Positions 11,027-19,694 of a DNA stretch of 64,000 bases are shown here, in pieces; positions within the stretch are counted from its first letter, which is position 1; each line of letters begins with the position of its first letter. This stretch comes from Labilithrix sp. GTDB taxonomy: Bacteria; Myxococcota_A; Polyangia; Polyangiales; Polyangiaceae. The notes below the pieces were generated by a model. The model had not been told where the DNA came from. It worked only from the letters and a program-made list of their open reading frames with translations, and did not search any database. The stretch lies in the NCBI GenBank assembly GCA_019637155.1, contig JAHBWE010000011.1:186001-250000 (forward strand), in the 5' to 3' direction. Made by a program: the position numbers and the translations under genes.

Positions 11027-11368
11027 ATGACGACCACCAAGCTCCTCAAGGCGGGCGTCGGCGCGGCCTTCGCTCTCGTGGCAATCGGCTGCGGCTTCGG
11101 CGGCGGCTACCCCTACGGCTCGCTCTACACGGGCACGCAGGTGCCGCACGGCATCAACATCAACGAGACGTCGGGCCCCGGTAAGACGGGCGACAAGAAC
11201 GGCGAAGCCTGCGCGACCGGCATCCTCGGCCTCGCGGCGTTCGGCGACGCGTCGCTCGACGCGGCCAAGAAGGCCGGCGGCGTCTCCGAGGTCCACTCGA
11301 TCGAGTTCCACTCGACGAACATCCTGGGCATCTACACCCAGGGCTGCACCGTCGCGCACGGCAAGTGA
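11027..11368 (+). CDS. TRL-like lipoprotein, copy 2
   Basis: 113 residues, about 80 percent like copy 1. The ATG at 11027 is chosen because it makes both paralogues the same length with aligned N-termini (MSTKNLLK against MTTTKLLK). A GTG at 11018 overlapping the previous stop (GTGA) is the alternative. Lipobox AIGC. The signal peptides have diverged while the mature parts are nearly identical, so selection acts on the exported part. Transcription of the pair probably stops at the hairpin at 11399-11434. Confidence 0.85.
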   Translation: MTTTKLLKAGVGAAFALVAIGCGFGGGYPYGSLYTGTQVPHGININETSGPGKTGDKNGEACATGILGLAAFGDASLDAAKKAGGVSEVHSIEFHSTNILGIYTQGCTVAHGK

Positions 11369-11398
11369 GCTGACGGCGAGCGCCTCGGCGCTTCCGAA

Positions 11399-11434
11399 CA
11401 TGCCCTGTTCACGCGCGAGCGTGGACGGGGCATG
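11399..11434 (+). terminator. Strong hairpin, probable terminator of the TRL pair
   Basis: A 16-bp stem (two G-U pairs) closed by the tetraloop GCGA, beginning CATGCCCTGTTCACGC. It lies 30 bases after the second TRL stop and is followed by a T-rich stretch (CTCGTTTGTGTG). The ATG at 11432 lies in its 3' arm, which argues against that ATG as the acetyltransferase start. Confidence 0.65.
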
Positions 11435-11443
11435 CTCGTTTGT

Positions 11444-12034
11444 GTGTCCACGAGCGCGCCCTTCCGTCCCGAGATCGTCGCCGGCGATCGCGTCTACCTG
11501 AGTCACTTCGACCGCTCCGACGCGCCGTTGATGGCGCGATGGCTCAGCGATCTCGAGGTGACGACGCACCTCGGCGCGATCGGACAGGTCTTCGGGATCG
11601 AGGACGAGGAGGAGTGGATCGAGCGCGTCCGCCGCGACCGCTACAACCCCACCTTCGGCATCGTGCTGCGAGACGGCCAGCGCCTGATCGGCTCGCTCGG
11701 CTTGAAAGGCGTCGACCACAAGCGCGGCACCGCCGAGCTCGGCGTCTGCATCGGCGAGAAGACGGAGTGGGGCAAGGGCTACGGCACGGAGGCGATCCGC
11801 CTCCTCGTCGACTACGCCTTCACGCTGCTGGGGCTGCACGCGATCCACCTGAAGCACTGGGCGTTCAACGATCGCGCGCACCGCGCGTACCTGAAGGCCG
11901 GCTTCAAGGACGCCGGCCGCCTCCGCAGCGCGATCGAGGTCGGCGGAGAGCGCCACGACGAGCTCTTCATGGACATCACGCGCGAGGACTTCGGCGCGTC
12001 ACGGCTCCTTCCGCAGCTTCGTCTGACGCGGTAG
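11444..12034 (+). CDS. GNAT family N-acetyltransferase (RimJ/RimL type)
   Basis: 196 residues from GTG at 11444. The in-frame ATG at 11432 is buried in the terminator stem, so the GTG is preferred. The fold follows the RimJ/RimL-like pattern: VYLSHFDRSDAPLMARWL at the N-terminus, EWIERVRRD, the acetyl-CoA loop in EWGKGYGTEAIRLLVDYAF (about residues 108-126), then HLKHWAFNDRAHRAYLKAGF and the final strand with DELFMDI. It transfers acetyl from acetyl-CoA to an amine, probably a protein N-terminus or small molecule. Stands alone before the deoxyhypusine-synthase-like gene. Confidence 0.85.
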   Translation: MSTSAPFRPEIVAGDRVYLSHFDRSDAPLMARWLSDLEVTTHLGAIGQVFGIEDEEEWIERVRRDRYNPTFGIVLRDGQRLIGSLGLKGVDHKRGTAELGVCIGEKTEWGKGYGTEAIRLLVDYAFTLLGLHAIHLKHWAFNDRAHRAYLKAGFKDAGRLRSAIEVGGERHDELFMDITREDFGASRLLPQLRLTR

Positions 12035-12049
12035 CGTGCTCGCTCGAAG

Positions 12050-13234
12050 ATGGCGAGCACGCAGAAGCAGTCGGTTCGTAAAGGGTTCGAGCGGCAGCGG
12101 GACGTCCACCCCGTCGGGATCACCGGGAAGGAGACGCCGGTCGAGATCATCGAGCGGATGTTCCCGGCCTACGTCGGGCGGCAGGAGCGCACCGCGTTCG
12201 AGCTGATGCGGCGATCGTCGCAGGACGACACGTGCACGTTCCTCACGATGTCGGGCGCGATGACGCCGGCGGGGCTGCATCAGTCGTGCATCATCCCGCT
12301 CATCGAGCGCGGGCTCATCGACTGCATCACGACGACGGGCGCGAACCTGTACCACGACGCGCATCGCGTGATCGGGCATCGCATCCGCGAGATCGACCCG
12401 AACGGCGGCGACATCACCTACCGCCTCGCGCGCATCATCCGCATCTACGACCTCGGGTTCCACGAGGAGACGCTGCTCGAGACGGACAAGCTGTTCAGCG
12501 CGCTCATGACGTCGCCCGACTACCAGAAGAAGATGACGACGACCGAGCTGCACTGGCTGCTCGGACGCGACATCGCGCGGATCGAGGACGCGCTCGGCGT
12601 GAAGTCGCCGTCGCTCATCGCGACCGCGTACCGGCACGGCGTCCCGATCTTCGTCGGCGCGGTGCAGGACGGATCGATCTTCCTCAACGCGGTGAAGCTG
12701 AAGCGCCTCCTCGGCGACGCGTTCAAGCTCGAGATCGACGTGAACGACGACGTCTTCGAGATGGGCGCGATGCAGCACCACTGCTTCGGGACGATGAAGA
12801 AGAAGATGGCGATCTGGATCCTCGGCGGCGGGGTGCCGAAGAACTACACGCTGCAGGGGGAGCCGCTGCTCGACCAGATCCTCGGCGTCCCCACCCACGG
12901 CTTCGACTTCGACGTGCAGTTCTGCGTCGATCCCGTCGACAACGGCGCGCTCAGCTCGTGCCCCGCCGGCGAAGGGCACACCTGGGGCAAGGTCTCGGCC
13001 GAGAGCGTGCAGTACGGCTCGGTGTACTGCCACTGCGACGTCACCGCGGTGTTCCCGTGGCTCACCTACGCGCTGCTCTCCGATCCGCGCGTGCACAAGA
13101 AGCACCGGCGGCTCTTCGACGTGCGCGCGAAGGCGGTGAAGAACCTCCAGGGCGAGGTCGAGAAGCGGCGGAAGAAGCTCGTGGAGACGGTGAAGTTCGA
13201 TCTCCCGAAGAAGAAGACGGCCAAGAAGAAGTGA
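12050..13234 (+). CDS. Deoxyhypusine-synthase-like enzyme (possible homospermidine synthase)
   Basis: 394 residues covering the whole DHS fold, including FLTMSGAMTPAGL, DCITTTGANLYHD, DGSIFLNAVKLK and the active-site segment WILGGGVPKNY with the covalent-intermediate Lys at 264. Family enzymes move the aminobutyl group of spermidine to an acceptor using NAD. Bacteria lack eIF5A, and bacterial members that have been studied make homospermidine or act on unknown acceptors. The GGGVPKN form is the bacterial, not the archaeal or eukaryotic, version. The Lys-rich C-terminal tail (KKKTAKKK) is unusual. Its stop overlaps the GTG of an amidase gene, so the two are coupled. Confidence 0.85.
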   Translation: MASTQKQSVRKGFERQRDVHPVGITGKETPVEIIERMFPAYVGRQERTAFELMRRSSQDDTCTFLTMSGAMTPAGLHQSCIIPLIERGLIDCITTTGANLYHDAHRVIGHRIREIDPNGGDITYRLARIIRIYDLGFHEETLLETDKLFSALMTSPDYQKKMTTTELHWLLGRDIARIEDALGVKSPSLIATAYRHGVPIFVGAVQDGSIFLNAVKLKRLLGDAFKLEIDVNDDVFEMGAMQHHCFGTMKKKMAIWILGGGVPKNYTLQGEPLLDQILGVPTHGFDFDVQFCVDPVDNGALSSCPAGEGHTWGKVSAESVQYGSVYCHCDVTAVFPWLTYALLSDPRVHKKHRRLFDVRAKAVKNLQGEVEKRRKKLVETVKFDLPKKKTAKKK

Positions 13235-14541
13235 CGCGGCCGTTCGCGTCCTACGACGTCGAGCGATGCCGCGCGCGCATCGCGGCGCGGAACGACGCGC
13301 TCCACGCCGTGCTCACGCCGGTCGAAGCTTCGGAGGGCGGCGCGCGGTCGGGCCAGCTCGCGGGTGTGCCGTACGTGCTCAAGGACACGTGGGACACCGC
13401 GGGGATCCGCACCACCGGCGGATCGTGGCGCCATCGTGCGCGCGTGCCGGCGTCGTCGGCGCACTGTTACCGCGCGTTCGCGGAGGCGGGCGCGGTGCTG
13501 CTCGGGAAATCGAACCTCTGCGACCTCGCGTTCTCGACCGAGAGCGACAACCACCTGCGCGGGCCGGTGCGGAACCCGCACGATCCGTCGCGCACGGCCG
13601 GCGGCTCGACCGGCGGCGGCGCGGCCGCGGTCGCGGACGGGATGGCCGCGTTCGAGTGGGGCTCGGACTTCGGCGGCTCGATCCGCGGCCCGGCCGCGTT
13701 CTGCGGCGTGGTCGGGTTGCGCCTGTCGACCGCGGCGTGGCCGGTCGGGTATCACCACTTTCCACGACTTCCTCCGTTCTTCTGGGACATGTGCGGGATG
13801 GGCCCGATCGCGCGCGACGTCGAAGGCGCGCAGGCGGTGGTGGACGCGGTCCGCGGCGCGCTGCGGAGGAGCGAGCACCCCGCGCCGCGCGTCGATCCGG
13901 ATCGTGTCGTCGTGTGGGCGCCCGATCGCGCGCACGACGACGAGTGGCCGTCGTTCGTCGCCGACGTCGCGACGTGCCTTCACGAGGCGGGGGTGGGCTG
14001 GTCGCTCGGCGAGCGCTTGCCGTCGCCGTCGCGCGTCAACGCGGTGTTCACGGAGTACCTCGCGGCGCACTTCGGCGAGCTCGTCCGCGCGAACGAGCTC
14101 CCGCTCCCCGCCGCGCTGCCGGCCGTGTTCATCGGGCTCTTCTCGAACGGGCGCCTCGATCGGAGGATTCATCCGAACACCGGCATCCTCCTCGCCGCGG
14201 TGACGGCGATGCGCGCGGTCCATCGCGACAAACCGCGCGCGGCGGCGGCGCGGGCCGCGCTGCGTGCGGCGTGCGACGAGGTGTGGAGCTCCGGCGCGCT
14301 CATCGTGTCGCCGACGGTGACGATGAAGCCGCCGCGTCACGGTCGCGCCGCGCTCGCCGTGCGCGCGATGAGCTTCTGCAAGCTCGGGAACCTCGTCGAC
14401 GCGACGGGGCTCGCGATCCCGTTCGGCGTGTTCCCCGGGACGCCCGCGCTGCCGCGCTCGCTCCAGATCCTGGGACCCCCGGGCTCCGAGGACGCGGTCC
14501 TCGCGCTCGGACGGCGGCTCGCCTTCACTCGAAGCCGATAG
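13231..14541 (+). CDS. Amidase signature family enzyme
   Basis: 436 residues from a GTG that overlaps the previous stop (GTGA). Contains the amidase signature: catalytic Lys in YVLKDTWDTAG, the Gly/Ser-rich stretch GGSTGGGAAAVADG with the cis-Ser, and the nucleophile Ser in DFGGSIRGPAAFCG. The triad is complete. It hydrolyses a carboxamide, substrate unknown. Coupling with the DHS-like gene suggests a shared polyamine-related pathway, but that is inference. Its 3' end overlaps the convergent PilZ gene by 17 bases. Confidence 0.85.
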   Translation: MTRPFASYDVERCRARIAARNDALHAVLTPVEASEGGARSGQLAGVPYVLKDTWDTAGIRTTGGSWRHRARVPASSAHCYRAFAEAGAVLLGKSNLCDLAFSTESDNHLRGPVRNPHDPSRTAGGSTGGGAAAVADGMAAFEWGSDFGGSIRGPAAFCGVVGLRLSTAAWPVGYHHFPRLPPFFWDMCGMGPIARDVEGAQAVVDAVRGALRRSEHPAPRVDPDRVVVWAPDRAHDDEWPSFVADVATCLHEAGVGWSLGERLPSPSRVNAVFTEYLAAHFGELVRANELPLPAALPAVFIGLFSNGRLDRRIHPNTGILLAAVTAMRAVHRDKPRAAAARAALRAACDEVWSSGALIVSPTVTMKPPRHGRAALAVRAMSFCKLGNLVDATGLAIPFGVFPGTPALPRSLQILGPPGSEDAVLALGRRLAFTRSR

Positions 14542-14905
14542 ACTCGATCATCTCGTACATCGCGAGGGTCGACTCCGGCGACTCGTAGTCGAACGCGAGG
14601 CCGGAGCGGGCGCTCTGCTTCGGGCGGCCGAGCACGTCGACCTCGTCCTTCGGCCTTCGGTCGTGGGCCCACACGACGACGGCGCTGATGACGAGCGGGT
14701 CCCAGCGCGTCGGCGTCGCGAACGCGACGGTGACGCGGTCGCCCGCGACGAGCGGCTCGTCGGTTTCCACGCCCGCGCCGGCGATGTGGACGTCGAGGAC
14801 CGTGCCGGCGCGCTCCCACGCCGTGCGCTCGCCGCGCAGCGTGACCGCGATGCGGACAGGACGACGGCCGTGCGCGCGGAAGTGCGGTTTCGTCGGATCC
14901 GACAC
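14525..14905 (-). CDS. PilZ-domain protein
   Basis: 126 residues from a GTG start at 14905 (MSDPTKPHFRAHGRRPVRIAV). The N-terminal R-rich segment followed by DVHIAGAGVETDEPL and VAFATP matches a PilZ domain, with the family's DxSxxG-like signature here changed to DVHIAGAG. PilZ domains bind cyclic-di-GMP, but the altered second motif makes binding doubtful. It is divergent from the large PilZ gene at 15026, so the pair may share regulation. The open frame continues upstream to 15121 through that gene and is ignored. Confidence 0.65.
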   Translation of the reverse strand: MSDPTKPHFRAHGRRPVRIAVTLRGERTAWERAGTVLDVHIAGAGVETDEPLVAGDRVTVAFATPTRWDPLVISAVVVWAHDRRPKDEVDVLGRPKQSARSGLAFDYESPESTLAMYEMIESIGFE

Positions 14906-15025
14906 CGGCGTGCGAAGATACCATGTCGCAGCGCCGAAAGGGCCGAGCTCTTGTGCGGCTCGTCCTTCATTTCGGCCGCGTGTTGGCGTTTTTGGATGCG
15001 CCTCGGTTAGGATGACGGTCTCCCG

Positions 15026-17167
15026 ATGAGCAACGACACGCGCAAAGACAAGCGAGCGAAGGTCGTCAGCCTGAACGTTCGCTACAAGAGCGCGACGGTC
15101 GACGAGTTCATCGAGAACCACTCACACGACGTGAGCAAGGGCGGCATCTTCGTGAAGACGCCGACGCCGTTCCCTCCGGGGACGCTCCTCAAGTTCGAGA
15201 TCCGTCTCGCGGGCGACAAGAGCGTCATCTCCGGCGTCGGTCGCGTCGTGTGGAAGCGCGAGCCCACGCAGGCGGCGTCGGAGAAGCCCGCCGGCATGGG
15301 CGTGAAGTTCATCAAGCTCGACGACTCGTCGCGCGCCGTCATCGACAAGCTCGTCGCGACGAAGGCCGACGCCGGCAGCGCGTACACCTCCGATCCCGCC
15401 GCGCTCGAGGACGAGAGGACGCTCGCGCAGCCGGGCGCCGCGCCGGGTCCGGGTCCGAGCCCGAGCGTCGGCGGCGTGTCGTCGTCGACGATCGTCTCCG
15501 CGCCGCCCGTGCCGGAGTCGCAGTCGCTTCCTTCCGCGACGCCCGCGACGGCGAAGGGCCTCGGCGGTCCCGCGCCGGCGCCCGCTGCTCCGTCGTCGTC
15601 GCCGGCCGTGTCGAAGACGCCGAGCGCCGCGAGCCGTCCGGCCGCGACCGGCTCCTCGGGCGCCGGTGGCTTCACCGGCAACAAGACGCTCCCGCTCGGC
15701 AGCGTGCCGCCGGGTCTCGTGCCGCCTTCGACGAAGGCGCCTGCGCCTGCTCCCGCGTCCACGCCGGGCGCCGCGGCCGCGAGCGGCCCGCCCGCGCCGG
15801 TGAAGATCAAGCCGCAGACGATGCTCGGCGTCGCGCCGGCGGCGAACAACCCGTCCACCGCGGTGACGACGCCGGCGATGGCCGCGGTGTCTCCGGCGTC
15901 CGCGCCGGTGGCAGCGTCCGCGCCGGCGGCAGCGTCCGCGCCGCCGGCTCCGCCCTCGTCGGCGTCGGCTTCCGGCGCGAAGAGCGCGGCGCCGCGACCC
16001 GCGTTGAACCCGCGCAAGGCGACGATGATGGGTGTGGCGCCGGCGGCGAACAGCCCGCCGCCGGGGACCAAGTCGAGCCCGAACCTCGAGACGGACGAGA
16101 CGCAGCAGTTCTTCGCGACGCCGAAGGCGCCGCCGGTCGGGGAGGCGACGCCGAAGGCGCCGCCCGCGACGATGGCGGACGCGTTCCTCGGCGGCGTCTC
16201 GGAGAAGGACGCGGACTCGAAGAAGGAGGGAGGCGCCGACGCTCCGACCGTCGCGGAGAAGAAGAAGCCGGCGGCGAGCCCGATGTTCCCGACGAGCACG
16301 GGTCCGGAGGAGCCGGTCAAAGAGCCGACGATGATGAAGCAGGCGGCGGAGCTCCTCGAAGAGGCGCTGCGCGAGGCCGGCGGCTCGATGGAGGAGATCG
16401 GCAACAATCCGCTCTTCGCGACGAAGGGCGCGACGGTGAACATGAAGGAGGGCGTCGGCGCCGCCGCCGAGCCCAAGGCCGAGAGCAAGGACGAGCCGAA
16501 GTCCGAGAAGAAGGACGGCGATCAGTCGGGCGACACGGTCGTGATGTCGAAGGCCTCGGTCTCGACGCCGCCGCCGGCGAGCGCGGCCGCGCCTTCGAGC
16601 GCGACGCCGCAACCGGCGCCGGTGCGCTCGGCCCCGCCGCCCGCCCCCGCGAAGCCGATCGGCGCGACGATCCGCGAGCCGGACAAGAAGAGCTCGACCG
16701 GCCTCATCGCGGGCCTCGTCGTCGTCGTGCTCGTCGCGGCAGGCGGCGTGTTCGTCTACAAGAGCATGTCCTCGGGCGGCGGCGGCACCGACGTACCGCC
16801 CCCGCCGACGGCGCCGACCGAGAGCGCGCCGGTGGTCCCGGCTTCTTCGACGCCGCCTCCGCCTCCGACTCCAGTCCCCGCGGCGACGCCCGACGCGGCG
16901 ACGCCCGAGGCGGTGCCTCCCGCGATCGACGCCGCGGTCCCCGCCGCGGCGGCCGACGCGGGTGGAGCGACGGCGACGGCGGTGGTGGCGCCGGCACCTG
17001 CGCCGAAGCCGAAGCCCAAGCCGAAGCCCAAGCCGGCGCCGCAACCGTCGCCGGGCACCGAGCCGACGGGCGATACGACCACCGAGACGCCGCCGGCCCC
17101 TGCACCCGCGCCGGCCCCCGCGCCCGATCCGTCGCCTTCTCCCGATTCACCGCCGCCCGAGCTCTGA
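15026..17167 (+). CDS. PilZ domain protein with long Pro/Ala linker and membrane span
   Basis: 713 residues. Residues 1-115 are a PilZ domain of the myxococcal type (DVSKGGIFVKTPTPFPPGTLLKF, then GVGRVVWKRE and GMGVKFIKLDD). A 400-residue low-complexity Ala/Pro/Ser linker follows, with two copies of a short motif (TMLGVAPAANNP and TMMGVAPAANSP). One membrane helix lies near residues 555-575 (LIAGLVVVVLVAAGGVFVY). The C-terminal 130 residues are Pro-rich with a KPKPKPKPKP run. The topology puts PilZ in the cytoplasm and the Pro/Lys tail outside. It could relay c-di-GMP signals to the envelope. Linker length and repeats are typical of fast-evolving myxobacterial proteins. Confidence 0.8.
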   Translation: MSNDTRKDKRAKVVSLNVRYKSATVDEFIENHSHDVSKGGIFVKTPTPFPPGTLLKFEIRLAGDKSVISGVGRVVWKREPTQAASEKPAGMGVKFIKLDDSSRAVIDKLVATKADAGSAYTSDPAALEDERTLAQPGAAPGPGPSPSVGGVSSSTIVSAPPVPESQSLPSATPATAKGLGGPAPAPAAPSSSPAVSKTPSAASRPAATGSSGAGGFTGNKTLPLGSVPPGLVPPSTKAPAPAPASTPGAAAASGPPAPVKIKPQTMLGVAPAANNPSTAVTTPAMAAVSPASAPVAASAPAAASAPPAPPSSASASGAKSAAPRPALNPRKATMMGVAPAANSPPPGTKSSPNLETDETQQFFATPKAPPVGEATPKAPPATMADAFLGGVSEKDADSKKEGGADAPTVAEKKKPAASPMFPTSTGPEEPVKEPTMMKQAAELLEEALREAGGSMEEIGNNPLFATKGATVNMKEGVGAAAEPKAESKDEPKSEKKDGDQSGDTVVMSKASVSTPPPASAAAPSSATPQPAPVRSAPPPAPAKPIGATIREPDKKSSTGLIAGLVVVVLVAAGGVFVYKSMSSGGGGTDVPPPPTAPTESAPVVPASSTPPPPPTPVPAATPDAATPEAVPPAIDAAVPAAAADAGGATATAVVAPAPAPKPKPKPKPKPAPQPSPGTEPTGDTTTETPPAPAPAPAPAPDPSPSPDSPPPEL

Positions 17168-17172
17168 GCGCT

Positions 17173-17814
17173 CTAAGCGCGGCGGAGGAACGGGTTCGCC
17201 GCGCGCTCTTCGCCGATCGTGGTGTTGGGCCCGTGCCCGGCGATCACGATCGCGTCGTCGGGGAGCGCGAGGATGCGCTCCTTCAGCGAGCGCATGATCT
17301 GAGCGGAGTCACCGCCCCAGAGATCGGTGCGACCGATGCCGCGTCGGAACAACGTATCGCCGCTGAAGACGTGCGTGGCGTCGGGCGTCTTCACGACGAA
17401 GGTGACGCTGCCGGGCGTATGTCCGGGCGTATGGAGGACGCCCATCTCGACGGCGCCGGCGCTCAAGCTCGACGCATCGGTGAGGGAGCCTTCCATCTCC
17501 ACGGTCTCGGGCAGCTCGATGCCGAGCATGGCGGCTTGCACGGGGAGGAGATCGTAGAGGAAGCGATCGCTTTCGTGGATGCACGCCCGCGCGCCGCTCT
17601 TGCGCTGAAGCGGCGCGGTAGCGCCGACATGATCGATATGCGTGTGCGTATGGACGATCGCGTCGACGGAGGCACCGGCGGCGTCGAGCTTGGCCGCGAT
17701 ACGCTCGAAGTCACCACCAGGATCGACGACGATCGCACGCTTCGACGCACCGTCGATCACGAGCGAACAGTTGCACCCAAGCGGCCCCGTCGGAAACGTC
17801 TCGACGCTGATCAC
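17173..17814 (-). CDS. Metallo-beta-lactamase fold hydrolase (glyoxalase II-like)
   Basis: 213 residues from GTG at 17814, which gives the usual family start (ISVETFPTGPLGCNCSL). A TTG at 17847 is possible. The zinc site is complete: THTHIDH (near residue 57), His in HTPGHTPGS, Asp in FSGDTLF and His in IAGHGPNT. The family hydrolyses thioesters such as S-lactoylglutathione or acts on persulphides; without a C-terminal HAGH domain the substrate stays open. Convergent with the PilZ gene, five bases apart. Confidence 0.9.
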   Translation of the reverse strand: MISVETFPTGPLGCNCSLVIDGASKRAIVVDPGGDFERIAAKLDAAGASVDAIVHTHTHIDHVGATAPLQRKSGARACIHESDRFLYDLLPVQAAMLGIELPETVEMEGSLTDASSLSAGAVEMGVLHTPGHTPGSVTFVVKTPDATHVFSGDTLFRRGIGRTDLWGGDSAQIMRSLKERILALPDDAIVIAGHGPNTTIGEERAANPFLRRA

Positions 17815-17880
17815 AGCGACGACATAGCACGCGCGCTCCTCTTGCAAACGATGCCGCGTGGGCTAGCGTGAACGCGTCCT

Positions 17881-17951
17881 TCCGGCGTCGTCTAATGGCA
17901 GGACAGAGGATTTTGGATCCTCTTATCGGGGTTCGAATCCCTGCGCCGGAA
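17881..17951 (+). tRNA. trnQ: tRNA-Gln (anticodon TTG)
   Basis: A complete cloverleaf: acceptor TCCGGCG/CGCCGGA with the U1-A72 pair typical of tRNA-Gln, D arm GTC-TAATGGCAG-GAC, anticodon stem GAGGA/TCCTC around the loop TTTTGGA (anticodon TTG), and T arm with the loop TTCGAAT. The CCA end is not encoded. Its discriminator base is A17951. It lies eight bases from the stop of the convergent lipoprotein gene. Confidence 0.97.
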
Positions 17952-17959
17952 CCGCGAGC

Positions 17960-18436
17960 TCAGTCCGCGACCTTCGTGAAGGTGTAGCCCAGGGTCTCGA
18001 GCTTCGCGTCCTCGATCGCGTACGGCGAAGTGCCCGGGCCCTTGAGCTGCGCGATGCATAGGACCGGTGGCTTGCCGGTGGAGCTGTTCGAGGTCTTGCT
18101 GTCCTGGCCGCCGGCGTCCGACACCGTGATCGACTTGTCGTCCCATGTCGCGTTGACGGTGATGCCGACGGTCACCGTCTCGTAGCCGTCGCCCGAGCAG
18201 CGGCTCGCGAACAGGATCTTCCCGTCCTTGAACTGGACGCGCGCGAGCAGGTTCGCGCCGCCGTTGTTCACCGCGGTCTCCCACAAGCCGTCGAGCTTGG
18301 TGGTGTCGGCGCTCGACGACACGCTCACGGAGTAGAGCGGCTCGTACGGCGACGCCGGCGGAGCGTCGGCGTCGTCGTCGCTCGAGCAGCCGATCATGCA
18401 CACGAGACCCATCACGCCAAGCCAGCTCTTCATCAT
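17960..18436 (-). CDS. Small hypothetical lipoprotein
   Basis: 158 residues from ATG at 18436 (a second ATG follows directly, and a GTG at 18448 is also open). Lipobox MIGC, then an acidic Asp-rich linker. The mature domain has short strands (LLARVQFKDGKILFASRC, ETVTVGITVNATWDD, KSITVSD) and two Cys that may pair. It resembles the small beta-sandwich lipoproteins of myxobacteria. Function unknown. The 3' end almost touches the tRNA-Gln gene. Confidence 0.7.
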   Translation of the reverse strand: MMKSWLGVMGLVCMIGCSSDDDADAPPASPYEPLYSVSVSSSADTTKLDGLWETAVNNGGANLLARVQFKDGKILFASRCSGDGYETVTVGITVNATWDDKSITVSDAGGQDSKTSNSSTGKPPVLCIAQLKGPGTSPYAIEDAKLETLGYTFTKVAD

Positions 18437-18522
18437 GATGGGGGCCACCTTATCCCGCGAAGCACGCCGTGCAAGAGCGTGGTTTCAGATTCGACGCGCG
18501 GCGCCGGTGGTAGCTCGCGGGC

Positions 18523-19689
18523 ATGCGCACCGTGCTCGTCCTCGCCGCCCTCGTCGTCGCGGGTTGCGGCTCGGTCGCGCCTGCGCCCGCAAGCGACGAC
18601 TCGGCGCTCACGGGCGCCGAGCTCCGCGTGCGCGACGTGAGCGGGAGCTGGGCGAACGGATGCGCCGTCACCAGCGCCGGCGCCGCGACGTGCTGGGGCG
18701 AGAACCACGATGGACAGCTCGGCACCGGCGGCAGCGACGACTCCGCGCTGCCCCTGCCGGTGCCGGGGCTCGAGAGCGGCGTCGCGCAGGTCGCGGCCGG
18801 CGGAGCCTCCGCGTGCGCGCGCACGAGCGCGGGCGCGGTGTGGTGCTGGGGCCTCAACACGAACAAGCAGCTCGGCATCGGCTCGGGCGTCTTGCAGCAG
18901 CGTGTGCCCGCGCGTGTCGTCGGGCTCGACGGCGGCGTCGCGTCGATCGCCCTCGCCGCGGATCACGGCTGCGCGATCGTCGGCGCCGCGCTCCGCTGCT
19001 GGGGCGCGAACGAGGTCGGACAGCTCGGCAACGGCGGCTCGATCGCGAGCGGCGTCCCCATCGAGGTGCCCGGGCTGCGCAACGTCGCCTCCGTCTCGAC
19101 CGCGAGCGCTCACACGTGCGCGCTCCTCGCCACCGGCGCGGTCACGTGCTGGGGCAACAACGAGCGCGGTCAGATCGGCGACGGCTCGACGCAGGATCGA
19201 CGGCGGCCGGTGACCGTCACGCTCGGCGCGCGCGCGATCGCCGCGAGCGCGGGTCACGAGCACTCCTGCGCCGTCGTCGACGGCGGCGGCGTGAAGTGCT
19301 GGGGGCGCGGCGACATGGGGCAGCTCGGGAGCGGCGCGGTCGGCGACGCGTCGCGGCCGGTCGCGGTGCGCGGGCTCGACGCGCCTGCGGTCGCGGTCGC
19401 GGCCGGCGGCTATCACTCCTGCGCGTTGACACGCAACGGTGAGGTTGCATGTTGGGGCCTCGCGCTCACGGGGCAGGTCGGTCACGGGATCGAGATCCAG
19501 CGCGAGACGACGGCGCAGAAGGTCGTCGGGCTCCCCGCGCGCGCGACGAAGATCGCGCTCGGGCTCTATCACTCGTGCGCGATCGTCGAGGGCGACGAGC
19601 TCTGGTGCTGGGGGCTCAACGGCTACGCCGGCGCGCTCGGCGTCGCGACGAGCACGTTCTCGACGAGCACGCCCGTCCGCGTGCGCTGA
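18523..19689 (+). CDS. RCC1-repeat lipoprotein
   Basis: 388 residues. Lipobox VAGC, then about seven RCC1 blades of about 50 residues, each with the pattern HxCAL...G.V.CWG.N..GQLG (for example ATCWGENHDGQLG, VWCWGLNTNKQLG, VTCWGNNERGQIGDG). This forms a seven-bladed propeller. Each blade carries a pair of Cys, which is the secreted bacterial version and probably disulphide-linked. The role is a binding scaffold on the cell surface; the ligand is unknown. Convergent with the lactonase-like gene at 19695, five bases apart. Confidence 0.9.
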   Translation: MRTVLVLAALVVAGCGSVAPAPASDDSALTGAELRVRDVSGSWANGCAVTSAGAATCWGENHDGQLGTGGSDDSALPLPVPGLESGVAQVAAGGASACARTSAGAVWCWGLNTNKQLGIGSGVLQQRVPARVVGLDGGVASIALAADHGCAIVGAALRCWGANEVGQLGNGGSIASGVPIEVPGLRNVASVSTASAHTCALLATGAVTCWGNNERGQIGDGSTQDRRRPVTVTLGARAIAASAGHEHSCAVVDGGGVKCWGRGDMGQLGSGAVGDASRPVAVRGLDAPAVAVAAGGYHSCALTRNGEVACWGLALTGQVGHGIEIQRETTAQKVVGLPARATKIALGLYHSCAIVEGDELWCWGLNGYAGALGVATSTFSTSTPVRVR

Positions 19690-19694
19690 GGGCG

